Source: Cardiocondyla obscurior (taxonomy: Eukaryota > Arthropoda > Insecta > Hymenoptera > Formicidae). Taken from it: a DNA stretch of 64,000 nt. The stretch covers positions 12,130,001 to 12,194,000 of the forward strand of contig NC_091864.1 in the NCBI RefSeq assembly GCF_019399895.1, given 5' to 3'. The stretch's first letter is position 1; every line of letters starts with the position of its first letter. Made by a program: the position numbers and the translations under genes. Positions 1-12,751 of the stretch are shown here, one piece after another. The notes beneath the pieces were generated by a model that ran no database searches, had not been told where the DNA came from, and saw only the letters and a list, made by a program, of their open reading frames with translations.

Positions 1-1289
1 GCGTTATTGCTCACAAGAGCTCGATATTTGTCCACATGTATGTTTAAAAATGAAATTTATAAGAGAATTTCCGGAAATCTCCTTTAAAAAATTGTCTCCC
101 TCGACAGTTATTTCCGTGGCAGCTATCAATTTCACATGTCACACTAGATTGTTGATGAAATATCGATGGTATTCCATAATGCATACCGTACTACATGCCA
201 ATACATATTGCAACTTGTGTAAGTGTATAAACAATTTAACCGTATTAATTAAATAATTTATATATACATTTACACATAACCGACATGAGCTCTACATTTA
301 TTCTTATTTTTAATCAACCGGGTTTACTTTATAAAATGAAATAAATAATGCGTTATACATACGCATCGAATATCTCTAGAAAGAAAAATAATATTTTAGT
401 TTACAGATTATCTCTCTTTCGTTTCTTCATTAATTTCTAATTAGACACCTTAAATTGATCCACTGTCTTATGAAATACTTACACAATCTATTTTGATAAT
501 ACATATAAAAATCTAAGAGGAGAAAGAGATTTAGTAAAAATCGACTCGTATACTTTTGCAATAATCTCTTTCATTTTTATAAGTCAAATAGGAAGGATGT
601 GAATATTTAAAAGCTGCGTAAATAAATAATTACGTTTAAGTGTCAAGAAATCTGACTTTTTTTTTGCGTTATTGGTCAATGAAACTATTGATTTTTTATG
701 TTTCTTGAAATATTAATGACATATCTCTCAAAAATTTAAGATTATTTTATATGTATAATCTAGCTGCAGCATTTTAATACTTAACTTGAATATATAAATT
801 TTTTATGAACTTAATTTGCAATTACTTTTGTTTTTAAAGGCTAATTAATATTGAGAACAAAGTGTACGTGTAACGAGAGAAGAGCAAAAGAAATTATCAA
901 AGACGTGGGGCACTTTTGCTTGTAACTTAATTGAAGCATCGGTACCATGCAAATTGCACACAATTGTGTCATTTAATGCACGATATGATTAGCATCTCGT
1001 TCATACGCTAACGGGAGAAGAAGCAACATGAGAAGGAAACACCAATTCTCGTAGACGAAGTCGCGACGATGCTTGCCTCCTAATTTAATTTCGCCCGTCC
1101 ACTGGCAGAGACAGCTGAAATTACTTACGGCGTATTATCGGTCCCACCGTCGCGTCGGTTGTTCACCGACGGTTGTACCGACAATGACACCGATAACCAA
1201 CCGATCTTTCTCATTTCTTTGCGAAGTCCCGCCCGTCACCTCGTATCAACTACGCCTCATATATTTAACTGTGCTCATTTGACCCGCAG
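1..1289. other. AT-rich non-coding DNA upstream of the first visible homeobox exon
   Basis: Probably an intron of the same homeobox gene, since the exon at 1290 begins after a splice acceptor and the homeodomain is missing. I see no coding exon, RNA gene or repeat family here; the short open frames lack splice context and composition typical of coding DNA. Confidence 0.5.
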
Positions 1290-4200
1290 GTCTTGGACAA
1301 TTGCAAAGCGGCATGACGATGAGTGGTTTCGGGCAACTCGGTCAACAAAGCACGGGAAGTTTAGGTTCCAGTCTTAGTCTCGGAAACTCCGGGCTTCCGA
1401 TCAACAGCCCGTCGCAATCTGTCTACCATACCAACTACGGACTCAATTCTATCAGTAAGTTGTTACCGCGAGCATTAACGAGAATTATAAGTCAGAGTCT
1501 TCTACGTAACGATAAAAAAAGAAATCACGAAAAAGAAATTTATCTCTAATATACATATAACTAAACGAAACATTGGCGCTGCGGGTTTAAAATTGAAATC
1601 ATACGCGCGTTTTATTATCTTTATCGTGAGTGTATACTTGGTCTGTCGTATCATACGTCGTTTCTGATCCTCTAAAAAAATAAGTAACTTTAAGAATATG
1701 CGCGCAAAAGATTGTCTAGACGTAAAAAAGCGTTTTACGATTATACTTGGCTACTTCAGGCGGCTTAAACGAACGTAACGCTTTTTCATCGTCGCTCGCT
1801 CAAGTAACGTGAAACGTTGCCGAGTTGGCTACAATGCGCGAACGCGAATAGGCACACCCAAGAGAATCTTAACGTTCGCGTCAACCCGGTCGCTTATACG
1901 TGTGCCGATAATCGTCTTGCCAAACTTTTGGTACCGTGGTCCTCTAAAAGACGACGTGCAAACAGCGCCGTGGAAGTCTCTTTGGCCAAGTCGTTAAACG
2001 TTACGGTGCATTAAGGTTCGAAGGGGTTATGCGCCTGCACGTAAGGAATTTGAGACAGAAACATAAACCCCGTCCTCCTGTCTATTTACGCAGGCAAACT
2101 CCAAGCCCGATCTCGCACCTAGGTGCGAGATCTTTCGCTGTATGTTTACCATAACATCTCGATGCAACCTGTCTTGGTTGAGTTACGCTTTACCTCACCC
2201 GGGGACCTTGTATTTTCAAAGATATTATACTCGAGGGGATAAATCGCGTGTGAAATTTCTTCTTTCACGGAGATTGCTTTCCGGCGTACTCACCACCGAC
2301 TGTAACTTTCAAGATTTCACGCAGCGGTGAAAAACCGAAAATTTCATTCAAAACGCGTGTGCGCTTTTGCGAATGTGAAACAACGCGGTACTTAAATAAT
2401 ATAGGAATTATGATAATCCGTGTATTTTTGATATCCGATATGCTTGAATAATCCAAAGCGAGTTTTAATATTAACGTACGAAAGTTCTGAAACAGTAGCT
2501 GTCATTATAATTTTGCCACGTAATGCAGGATGCAACGTTGATCTCAGCTGATATAAAATTTATTTATTGCGCATTGGAGCTCTGACGAATCGATAAACTA
2601 TTTAAAATAGACGTTGAAAATTCTGCTTTTTTTTTTCCTTTTTTTTTTAATACGAAAATACATATCAGCAATATGATTTGGTAGACTTATTCAAGTTGGA
2701 ATTAGTTATGATGCAGATCGTCACCCTGAAAACGAATTACGAATTTCGTTCGCGAGTTTATTATAGTCAGATATTTCGCGAGGTCATTCATACGCGAGAG
2801 AAGAGATGAGATATTCCTATTTGTTGTAGTGACAATTAGGTTGCTCCAAGTTGTCGTTTTCTCTCTTAAAACCGTGTCGATTGCATGTTAATTAGTACAA
2901 ATAATTTGACGGCAACGATCACGAAGTTTAACGCGACATCGAACTTTCCCGCAGCTTACGGTAAAAAATCTGGCGTAACACAATTTCGCAAGCTGACTCG
3001 CAGCCGTATATTTGTATGCGCGCATACGTGTGCACGTAACGCTTATACGATGCCAATTACCGAGTGTTATCGCCCGGTAGCGTCACTTGAGAAAAGAAAA
3101 AATCGGCGTTCCACGAGTACGCCGCGCCGCGCCGATGTGTGTGCACGAACGCGGCCTTAAGGTGAACCCGTCCAGCCTCGGCTCGTTGCCGGTTATATGC
3201 TTTTATCCGCGGATAATACTTAGAGCAAATAGCTTTTAGACTAGAGCGTTATTTTTCGGTTACCAATGATGATTAGCACGCCAATGTAACCCAACAAGGT
3301 GGCGCGATTCTTATTGTTAGTCGATCGGGGAAGTTCCATTTAACGTTTCTCTCTCGCAGCAGGCCGCGCCAGATTGGCGCAAACAAGCCTCCGTTAATGC
3401 GTTAATTATCGCGTTTCGAAACGCCCAATTTTGAATTCGTGCTGTCGTAGAGTAGCGGACAAGCCGCGCGCTTTACTCGAGGAAAAGAAATGTGGCAGTT
3501 CTTAATTTTAGTAAAATTAGAAGAGACCACGCACGCGTCGTTTCTAATTGGAGACATTAATTCGTGATAATTACAACTGTGTAATCTACGGTTGACGGCG
3601 TGCTGCCGGTTCACTTACGTTTGTAGCATTCGATTAGGTTAGAATAGGTCTATCCATCCTTCTTTCCATCCATCCTTCCTTCCTTCCTTCCTTCCTTCCT
3701 TCCGTGGCAGTTTCTGAATTATCCTGACGTGTTGTAGCACTTCACATCACTTGACACTGTCACTCGAGAGACGAACGACCGAAAGAATGACGGTGGATTA
3801 TCGCGGCGATTTTTTACGATTAAAATTTAAAATCAAGAAACGCGACGAGCGATCATTTGTTGCACTCTCGATATTCGTGACGCTGCTTACTTTCACCGGG
3901 TCGTCCTCGATCTCGACGCAAGACGGAATAAACGACGTTAGAAACTTGCACCAAGAGACGCAATGAAACGGGCCGCGATATGAATTGTTCCCCGTAAAAA
4001 TCACTTACTCGAAACGAGATGAGAATACCGGCCGCGACGAAAAAAACGGGCGAGGTGCAGATCTCATGGTGTCGCAATAGTGATCGCCGGAATCCGCTGA
4101 ACGTCGCTGAAAGAGATGACGAATGAAGGTGTCGGTAACGTCGAATGCAGCGAACTTTAGATCAGACGCTCCGTGCACTCCGTGCATTTCGCGCGCTCCG

Positions 4201-5419
4201 CTCGTGGTCTAACCTTATTTTTCCGGAGCACTTTTCCGAGGTACGAAACAAAGCGCAGAACGACAAGTGGAATAACAGCTAATTCACGCGTAACACCAAT
4301 TTTTCTTAGGTAAGAGAAGGATAAACCTCAATGATTTCTATTATTCTTAAGCGTAAAAATATACACGTGCCGCATTACGCCGCGTTTATCTTCGTTTATT
4401 TTTCAGCTCGGTCATTTATTTCGTGCTATACGCGGAATCAAACTTCATTGATTGCGCCCGGTGAATCCGCCCAGTGTATACGCGTTCTATGGCACGTATC
4501 ACCGTTTTAGCCGACAATAGTCATAAAATCACGCACATCGTGCGCCATTAGACGTTTCATTCTTTCAAATGGCTTTTCAAAAGCAGCCGCTGCCATAGTC
4601 CTCTGCAAATTTGTGCTCGGCGCAACACCGTCATAAAAAAAAAGGTCCCTTTTCCCGCGCTGTCTTTCGAGGCCCACCGGCGTAGCGTGCGAGGAGGCGG
4701 AAACGACTTTACGACGCGACGGCCGGTAGCGCACCCCCACGCGCTTTTGTCAGCCTACCGTATTAATATCTACCACGAAGAAACGAAACGTTCGCTGCTT
4801 TCCTACACCTGTGTGATGCCGCACCTGTGAATTGCTTATTGTGAAGCTATACCTGAACCGTTCAAGAGATACGCTGCTTCATCCGCGGTAGTATTATAGG
4901 TGGTTTGACTATGGCACAATAAATATTTAATTGTTATTTTACAGTTTATCGAAAATGTTTACTTTAATGCTTATGATTGGTGAACTTTTTTTTTTTTTTT
5001 ACATCGGTACAATGATTAAGTGCATCGGGAAAAGTAAAGCTCATTTCGTTTTCTTCTATCTACTCTATCTAGGTGGTGTGCACGTGTCGGCATCGCGAGG
5101 TTCGCCACCGGGTGGCTCCTCGGTTGGACAAGGTGGTGGAATGGGCTCGGGGCTGAACTGCGGCCAGGGTTCTCCGGGCACGACTTCTGGTACCGGTGGC
5201 AGCGGCAGCGGCGGTACCGGAGGCGGTGGTGTTTCCTGCGTAAATGCCGATGTGACCACGAACGAGGGATCGGACTGGAGAGGCGCTCACAGCATCGCGG
5301 CGCTCAGACGCCGTGCCTCGGACGCTTCGCAACAATACAGTCCGCAGCCACCGCCGCCAGGACCACCTCAGTATACCCACGACATGGAGTACAGTCCTGT
5401 TTATCAAGGCGTCGTCTGA
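1290..5419 (+). CDS. otp: Paired-type homeobox protein, C-terminal part (probably orthopedia); last two exons
   Basis: Two exons are visible: 1290-1454 (acceptor gacccgcag, donor a|gtaagt) and 5073-5419 (acceptor atctag, stop TGA). The phases join in frame as a Ser codon. The first exon is rich in Gly, Ser and Gln. The second is Gly-rich, then carries HSIAALRRRASDASQQYS, which matches the OAR motif found at the C-terminus of paired-like homeodomain transcription factors, followed by a Pro-rich tail ending YQGVV. The SIAALRRR/K form is what I associate with orthopedia rather than Rx, Arx or Alx (usually LRLKA or LRMKA). Orthopedia patterns neurons and hindgut. The homeodomain exon lies upstream of the window, so the family is firm but the exact paralogue is not. 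Confidence 0.6.
2109..2132. repeat. Perfect 24-bp palindrome inside the homeobox intron
   Basis: Two 12-base half sites starting GATCTCGC and ending CGAGATC meet with no spacer at CCTAGG. The flanks agc...ga and tc...gct continue the symmetry imperfectly. It could be a dimeric transcription-factor site or a remnant of a palindromic element. Confidence 0.8.
3673..3703. repeat. (TTCC)n microsatellite
   Basis: About seven and a half tandem TTCC units, preceded by degenerate CATCC units. It lies in the homeobox intron. Confidence 0.9.
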
Positions 5420-6914
5420 ACCGCCTTTTCGACGTTCGGTTTCACGAAGAAAAACTGCCGGCCGGTAGAAGCTTACCAGAAATCCATGGAACGAGTACTC
5501 CTCTCTGTTCTGTCAGTGGCCGCCGGAAGTTAGACTGATTGTGAGTTTCCCCGATTAATTATGCAGAAGAGCGAGAGCGGAAAGGAAACGCAATCGAAAA
5601 GATTCACTCGGTTAATTATAATAATTATAAATATTACATCAACACAGTATAATACAGCGAGGTAAAAAATCGACGATATTAAAACGACCATCATTATAAA
5701 TTCGATAAAAGTCCAAAAATGTTTATTCTTGTGAATTTAATGTAAAGCTAATAGAGCAAAGCTATTATAATAACGAATGCTTACAATTAGATAACTTTGA
5801 ACTTATTAACTAAAATACTAAAAGAAAAAAGGTTTAACGAATCGGTAATAATTTGTAATGATGATTAAAAGTTTAACGTGTAAGGTATTTTTATTATTTC
5901 TTTTTTATGTAAGCATTATTCTACCGGAAAATGATTATCAGAATTACACGAGAATTTACGAAAGGAGTACTCTTCTATAAATTAACGCGGAGGTAAAATC
6001 AGGGTAAAGGATCGAAATTGCTGGCATTATCGACAGTGACCATTCGCGCAATATTGATTCTCATTATCACAGCCTTCCCTGGACCATTATAACGTATTTA
6101 TAATGTAAACTAGAATTTCTGCAAATATGTTCTGCCGACGCTAATACCAGGCCAATCACAATCTTGATCCTATAAATATAACATTGACATATACCTACGA
6201 TGGAGTTGTCGAAGGAATTTAAATTGCACTTTTAAGAATTTCTTAATTCGGAATGTAACAGATAAATATTTCCAACGCGTAGTGTCTAGTCAAATACGTC
6301 ATAAACGACAACAAACGTAAGCGTCATTTGATATTTTACAAAGAAAAATCGAATTATTGGCGTCAACTGTTTTAGCTGTGCGAATTATTGATATTAACGA
6401 ATTTTTCGCGAAAAACAGATCGACAAGATTTCGTTTTTAAATGGACTTTCAACGTTTCACAGCGATTTGTGAAGAATTATTTAATAAAACGATAAAATGG
6501 ATTTCACTCAGCGTTGTTAAAAATTAACCTTAATTATGACAACTCCGAATATTTAATTACGACAATGACCGATGTTTTTTTGTCATCGAACTTGATTACA
6601 ATTTCAAACCACTATGATTACTGTAAACCTATTTTAATTATCATGAGTTCGAATATTTCTAAACGCCAATAATTCTAAAATTATTTGTCAAAATATAAGT
6701 TTTTTTTTATATATATATATCAATGATAGAACATTTTGTTCTCAGCAATCATATCGAGCTGTCGATAAAGGAGAAGGAATGAGGAATTGTCATTTGTGCA
6801 GATAAATTTTTTAACGCACAAAGTCTTAAAATTAAAAGTCGAAGTAGCTACTTCACATACACACATACCAACAAAATTATGTTTGCGTCAGACATTCGAT
6901 TGGCTCACGTAATT

Positions 6915-7180
6915 GTATGTAAACCGAAAGACAGATATGGCATTTTCTGCGGCGACAGCGGTTAGCGTACGATAGCTCTAGGCGACCGAGATAGGGGTGA
7001 GAAGACAGGAAAAAAGTAGAGGGTGCGCGTTCAGTCCTCATTATCAGTCTTTGGCGACCGGTGCTCCGCGGTACATACACATGTCTTTCGCATAAGACTC
7101 GACGCACGCTACGCCAAGATCACGCACGCCAACCACCGTCGCCGCAGTAAACATCACATTTGCTTTTCAATGTACGCGTG
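6915..7180. mobile_element. Long inverted-repeat (MITE-like) element, copy 1
   Basis: The left arm (about 6915-6971) contains gacagatatggcattttctg and then gcggcgacagcggttagcg. The reverse complement of the right arm (about 7121-7180) aligns with it as an imperfect inverted repeat around a roughly 150-bp centre. The same arm sequence recurs at 36.1-36.3 kb, so this is a dispersed family. I see no transposase and have not fixed a target-site duplication. A non-autonomous foldback or MITE element is the likely nature. Confidence 0.65.
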
Positions 7181-7952
7181 TTAATTTATCCAAATTTCTT
7201 CCAAATGAGATCGGTGAAACGATTCGATTGTTACATCGCGCAATGATAATTTATCCCGTTTAAAATGCAGTTGTTAAACTCTACTCGTTTTGCCCTCATT
7301 AGAGGCATTTCGAGTGTCTGCGCGCTAAAGAAACGTCGACCTCGCTAATTGTAAATTATTTAACTTCGTACCGATGACAAAACTGATTAGGGCGTGGATT
7401 TCCGCCGCGCGATTTTTATTTTACGCCTGTTTCCTCTCACGCGGAGGGTACTTTCTCGCTCGACGGTGAAACGCAGGAAATAATGCACATTGTATTTTCG
7501 AGTCATGGAGGTCAAAGTGGGAGGCGAGGCGAGGTGCAATGAGATGTATACGACGAGTTATCTTAGTATTACATATACAACATTGTGTAAATATAGTAAA
7601 AATATTGACGTGATAGGCTATATTATTATTATATTGTATTATTACCGCAATTACCGATACTCGAACCGCAATTGCGACGAAGCTATCGGCTCTTGTTCGC
7701 AGATTGTTTGACTTGCAACGCGTCGCAATTGCGTTTAACTGAGACTGCACGCAGTGGTTCGTAGTTTCGCTTTAAAAACGATATTTTTAAAAATAAAATT
7801 GCGCCGTTTGACGTTTAAATATTCGTTCGAAAGAACAAAGTTTTTAAGTTTGCTCGAAAAGAACCGGTTTCCGAGAGTCGTAGTAGGATTCTTGCGTCGC
7901 ATGTTTGTCTACACTAAAACAATCGAGAAAGAATGTCTGAAAAATAACTTCT

Positions 7953-7975
7953 TATCTTCTGTATGACAGAAGATA
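7953..7975. repeat. Short perfect hairpin, 10-bp stem and 3-nt loop
   Basis: TATCTTCTGT is followed by ATG and then ACAGAAGATA. It lies in intergenic DNA, has no U-run typical of a terminator, and its function is unknown. Confidence 0.7.
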
Positions 7976-8517
7976 GAAACTACTTTTAAAATAAGCAATA
8001 CCAATATTTTTCATTATACGTATAAAGTATAAAGTATATAAAATAAATTTATAATTAAAAAGTTATATGATTAAAACTACATAATTGCAATTTATTCAAA
8101 TGTTTTGGCAATAAAATGACGACAAGTGACTCAAGAATCATTTATTGTGAGAAAAAAAAAAAGAATATGAATTAATAACGTAACGAAAAGCTAGTCCTTC
8201 TTGTGTCGACTTTACATTTCGGACGGTGATCATACACGATCTTGTATGTAGAGACGGACGTCTATCGAATATAATATATATTATATGTATAATAATTTCT
8301 TCTACGGGAGTGCATTGGGTGATCTTCTTATGCTTCTCTTAATAAGTTTGAAATAGTAAGACACATCAGTCGTCGCGTTTCTTCCAATGATGAACGTTTC
8401 GATGATGGATGCAAGCTAGCATACATTCCTCAAGAATTTTATGGCACGCTATAAGTACATATACATATACGTTGTTCCGTTGTTGTCATCGTAAGTTTTG
8501 TAAATAAAGTATACGTC

Positions 8518-8632
8518 TAATAACAATAATAACAATAATTATAATAATTACAATAATTATAGTAATAATAATTATTATACAACGATAATAATAATATTAA
8601 TATTAATAATTACAATAATAATGTAATAAGTA
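8518..8632. repeat. AAT/ATT-rich imperfect microsatellite
   Basis: About 115 bases built from aat, aac and att triplets, interrupted, in the intergenic region. Confidence 0.8.
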
Positions 8633-11524
8633 TGATGACATCAACATTACGATCGAACGTGAGTATACATGGACATTGTGATATATTTTGGAGTGGCCGT
8701 TCCTTTTTTTTTTTTCTTTTTTCAACGGCAACGTTGATCCGCAACAAGATTATTCCAAAGGGCGGCACACCGGTGGTAGATTGCGAGCGGCTACGAAAAG
8801 TCGACTATTCTAGTTACGAATTTACAGTAGACCTAGGTAAACCTAAACGATAAATATAACAGATAGGCAATTGTCGATGTATTACTACGAACGTATACGA
8901 TTTTTAATGTACAAAAATCCGGGCGCGCGATGTGGTGGCGTGGTCCCTTCTCGAATTTCGTCCTGTCGTCGACGTGAGGACGAAAGCAAGACCTTAAACG
9001 ATGTTCGTCGGAGTGTTTGTGGTTCCTTATTTTCGAATGCTTCGTGCAATACCTCGTCGTCGAGCATATATTTCTTTAGCGTGTAAATGAACGACTATTT
9101 TATTCGGTGAGCTTAATTTTGTTGCATAATTAAATTGACGTATTGCTAACCGCTCAAGTTATAAATAAATCGACAATGAATTAAAAGGCATTCAACTTAT
9201 TTAATTATTATTTCTTGCGTAAATTTGGAACGTTTTAAGCTCTTCATCTTTTTTTTTTTTTTAAATGTGACATATATATTGATCGACGTATGATTAACGT
9301 AATTTACATACAATTTTATAGAAAAATTAAATGTTTTACAAGACAGCGTTTTATGCTAGCGATACGCCAATTTACGTTGATGCTGGCAAGTAGAACGTTC
9401 TTTCTCGTTCTTAGCTCGGATCTAAATGGTATTAAGAATTTCGATCGGTGTCCCTGGTGATCGTGATACCTCCTTTTAAGCGAAAAAAAAAAAAAGAAAC
9501 AATTTCTGTATTTATTTAATTTATCATGCGTGTGTAGATAGACTTCAGTGAGTGGAGATTGACGTCTTTTAATTTACAGCAGGCGTGGACGTCACTCTTT
9601 ACAGGTGATTTGTAACATATATGTATGGCCTCTGCTGATCGTACGTTTGGATATTTCGCGCAGAAATCAATTCGAATCGTACTGTCCGCAGATGCCACCC
9701 GATTCTTCAGATTCGCGTGAATCGGAAGAGAGTCGACTGACTTTATTGCATCTCTATCACAAGTCATTATCGTCGATGACCTTAATTAGCGGTAAATAGG
9801 CAGAATTTTAATTTTCATCGTTGTATAGTTGTGTATAGAGGTCAACTAAGTGTGTAAAAAAAATAAATCATTATCAAAATATTGAACGATTACGATTCAC
9901 TCCTATTTATTGCTGGATAACGTCTGTTAAGATATACATATATGTAATGTAAATTCTAATTTGCGGATTTTTATGCGGATTTTTTGCGAAGTTATATGCT
10001 GAAAAAAATAAATTTTCGTCAGTATATGTGGATTCAGTAAAGTAATACGCTCATAATCAATTTTATTTGAAAATATAGGTTTTTTTTGTATTTACGTTAG
10101 ATACATACATGGATTACATACGCTTTTACATCGTACAGAGAATACTGTATTATTCCAAAGGGAAATCTGCATTAATAATTGAGATACAATACTGACTTAA
10201 ATTAATATTTATTACAAAACCAAAATACGAATACAGAATTTATTTACGAGCTCGTTACGACAGTGATGTTAAACCAGTTAATGAATTATCGACAAGCAAG
10301 TAAATTTGATTTTGTAAAACAACATATACGTACTAGATAGTTAATTTAATAGTTTAAAGATAGCAACATACTCCATATACATTATACATATATAGAAATG
10401 TATAATTAAATGAAAAGAAAAGGCAAGAGAAAGAGATGTAAAAAAACGGTTTTCATAAAATAATTTTTTTTTCTCGATTAAATTTTTGTTCCCAAAACAA
10501 TTATTAATATTTCATACTGATATGTTGCCAAATTATATAATTATTGAGTATTTAATTAATTATTAACTTGAAAAAAGGTTACGAGAATGCATCTCTTTTC
10601 AGGATCCATTAGCCTATCGATTATACATATAATTATACTATACATATAAATATGTATTTTCTGGTTGCTGTAAAATTTTTGCAAATGCTAAAATGTGTTT
10701 TAGCATTAATTTTATCAATTTATTATGTAAAATTTCTATGACTTTTAGATATTGATTACTCAAGATAAACAATGCAAGAGACTTACTTTTTCCGTGCAGG
10801 GTTATTACGTGACGTTGTAAATATTAAGCATATCAGACAATTTTAATTTTTTTAAGTAATTTTTCTTGCATAGTTTTTCTCAGATACAAGTGATATAGCC
10901 ATTATAATCTTACGAGGTCTACAGTCATTAAAAACATTGGTACTTTTCATTAAATATGATTATTAAAAATAATGACTGTTTAAAATTTTTAATAAAAATG
11001 CGTCAGTATTTATACGGGTATCACCAGCAGACGTTGTCAATCTGCTAATTGTTTTTCATTCGTTCGAATGTAATAGTGCTACTTCGGTTGAACTAAACGT
11101 AATCGTGTAAAAAAAATGTTTTGAATTAATTTTTAAATCTTTTTTCCGTTTGATGTAAAACTGTGCAGCTTGAAGATTCAAGGCACATTATCAACCTCAG
11201 TTACATGAAGTCTTTATAAAATTGTGGAATGCATAAGAAAAAGCATCAAACTTATTTTCTCTGGACGAAGAAAGCATTTTTTTAAGCAAACCAAATCACT
11301 TTCAAGCGAAATAGCTTTATATTTTTGGAAGGCAAAAGGAAACAGATATACGGGAAGAAATATATAAATATATAAATAAAAATATATATAAATAATATAT
11401 ATAAATGCAGCTAAGCAAAACGAATCTAATTTCTTTGGTTTCCGTTGAATACTGCATATGTGTGTGTATATGTGCATGTGTATATGCGTGTGTGACTAGT
11501 GTTACGGGATTCAGCAGCGGTCCC

Positions 11525-11733
11525 TTAAATGACTCTGGCGAGACTGTTCTCGGGATGCTCGTCCTCCGACGTCTCCGGCTCCGTGTTCAACTTGCTGAAG
11601 TCGCGTGGATTCGGCCGCTTCTCCAGGAATTTGAAACTTCTGCCTCGCCGGCTCTCCATCAAACTGGTAAGCTTGAAGTTTTCCCGTCTTTCGGCCTCCC
11701 AGCGCATCTTCTTTCGCATGTTGAGTAGACAAC
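11525..11733 (-). CDS. Candidate alternative terminal exon of the lyase: PAM-type cytosolic tail
   Basis: A GC-richer open segment in AT-rich DNA. It is preceded by an acceptor (attatacag), is open for 68 codons and ends in TAA. Its phase fits both the exon 4 donor (13091) and an internal donor in exon 5 (AAAG|GTAGAA, exon end 12805), which would join the transmembrane helix and KK to this tail, about 584 aa in total. The tail is basic first (MRKKMRWEAERR), then FSKLNTEPETSEDEHPE, which resembles the FDRLSTEGSDQEKEDD region of the vertebrate PAM cytosolic domain that guides trafficking. The resemblance is recalled, not computed. It might instead be the last exon of an unseen gene, but no other candidate donor on this strand was recognised. 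Confidence 0.55.
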
Positions 11734-12751
11734 CTGTATAATTCAGAATGTGATACACACCCGGTTATCTTTGCTGAAAAATGCTTAACCGAAATTTCGA
11801 GCTGGCTGTTACGAAAATTTTACCGAGCACATGCGCGATAATAAAAAGGTGTTCTTGTTTTAACTAAATTAAGCACTTTCTAGCAATGTTAATCTCGATC
11901 CAGTAGTATTTACTGGAATAATTTTCTCCTTTGATCGATGCATATCTTGTATCAAACTTGCAATTTTAATTTACTCTCGAGCTGTTCTGTTGATTCGATA
12001 CGGGAAATAATTCATAAAGTCTAGATGAGAAATAGTATGTAGCGTTGCTGCTGTAGTAATTGAGAATAATCAAAGTCTCAAGTCGTACATTAAGAGAAAG
12101 ACAAAGTAGGGTGAATAAGGAAGAAAAACAGGTACTATAAATTGAAAAGAATATTTTAAATTAAGGCATTTAACTAAAATTTTGTAAAAAATAATTAAAG
12201 AAACATATTTTCTTATCTAACAATAAAATATACGTAATAACGAGTGCAAATACATCAAAGAAAAAAATTAGAAGGAACAGTACATTACGTTTAAACAGTT
12301 GAACGTAATAATAAGGTAAAAAAGAAAAAAAATCGTATATCTTGACTATTTACAATTTAATAAATTATATATAGTGTAAATACACGCAAAATGCAAGTAC
12401 GTAAAATGCACAATTCTTGATTAAAATGCATACAGGAAACAAAAATTAAAACACACAAACTTAAAAATCTTAGAGATTCTGATACCAAATCAAAATGATT
12501 GAAGTCTGGGAATGATTATTATCGGATAATAATAACAATTTAATGAAGCAATGTTAAGAAAAAATAATAATGACTCAGTCTTGAGTTTTTATTACCATGC
12601 AATAGCAATCATTCCTAAATTTCAATTATTACGAATTATTACGAATTATTACGAAGTTTTTCAAGCTGCTACTTAATAAATATACAAATAAATTAACACA
12701 CACGTGCACAACAAAATTGCTACAACGAAAAAAACGATCGAAGAAGTATTT
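11734..12751 (-). other. Interval between the lyase stop and the candidate tail exon
   Basis: AT-rich. It carries the likely 3' UTR of the short-tail lyase (AATAAA on the minus strand at 12588-12593) and a three-copy 10-bp tandem repeat (aattattacg, 12624-12653). It would be an intron in the alternative isoform. No coding exon is seen. Confidence 0.5.
12624..12653. repeat. Three tandem copies of a 10-bp unit
   Basis: The unit aattattacg is repeated three times without mismatch, just downstream of the lyase short-form stop codon. Confidence 0.85.

Larger units (their letters stand above)
1455..5072 (+). other. Last intron of the homeobox gene
   Basis: A 3.6-kb intron with a gtaagt donor and an atctag acceptor. 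It contains a perfect 24-bp palindrome at 2109-2132 and a (TTCC)n microsatellite at 3673-3703. Short open frames on both strands overlap each other and look like chance. Confidence 0.6.
5420..11524. other. Intergenic AT-rich region between the homeobox gene and the amidating lyase
   Basis: No supported coding exon in 6.1 kb. The first part must contain the homeobox 3' UTR. It holds a long palindromic element (about 6915-7180), a 10-bp hairpin (7953-7975) and an AAT-rich microsatellite (about 8518-8632). Open frames here are short and AT-driven. Confidence 0.6.

Noticed and set aside
4931..5072. N-terminal part of the open frame containing the last homeobox exon
   Set aside because: This part is intronic: the acceptor at 5071-5072 and phase match to the exon at 1290-1454 place the exon start at 5073.
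11405..11741. Plus-strand open frames over 11.4-11.7 kb
   Set aside because: They are shadows of the minus-strand candidate tail exon, which has an acceptor and a plausible protein.
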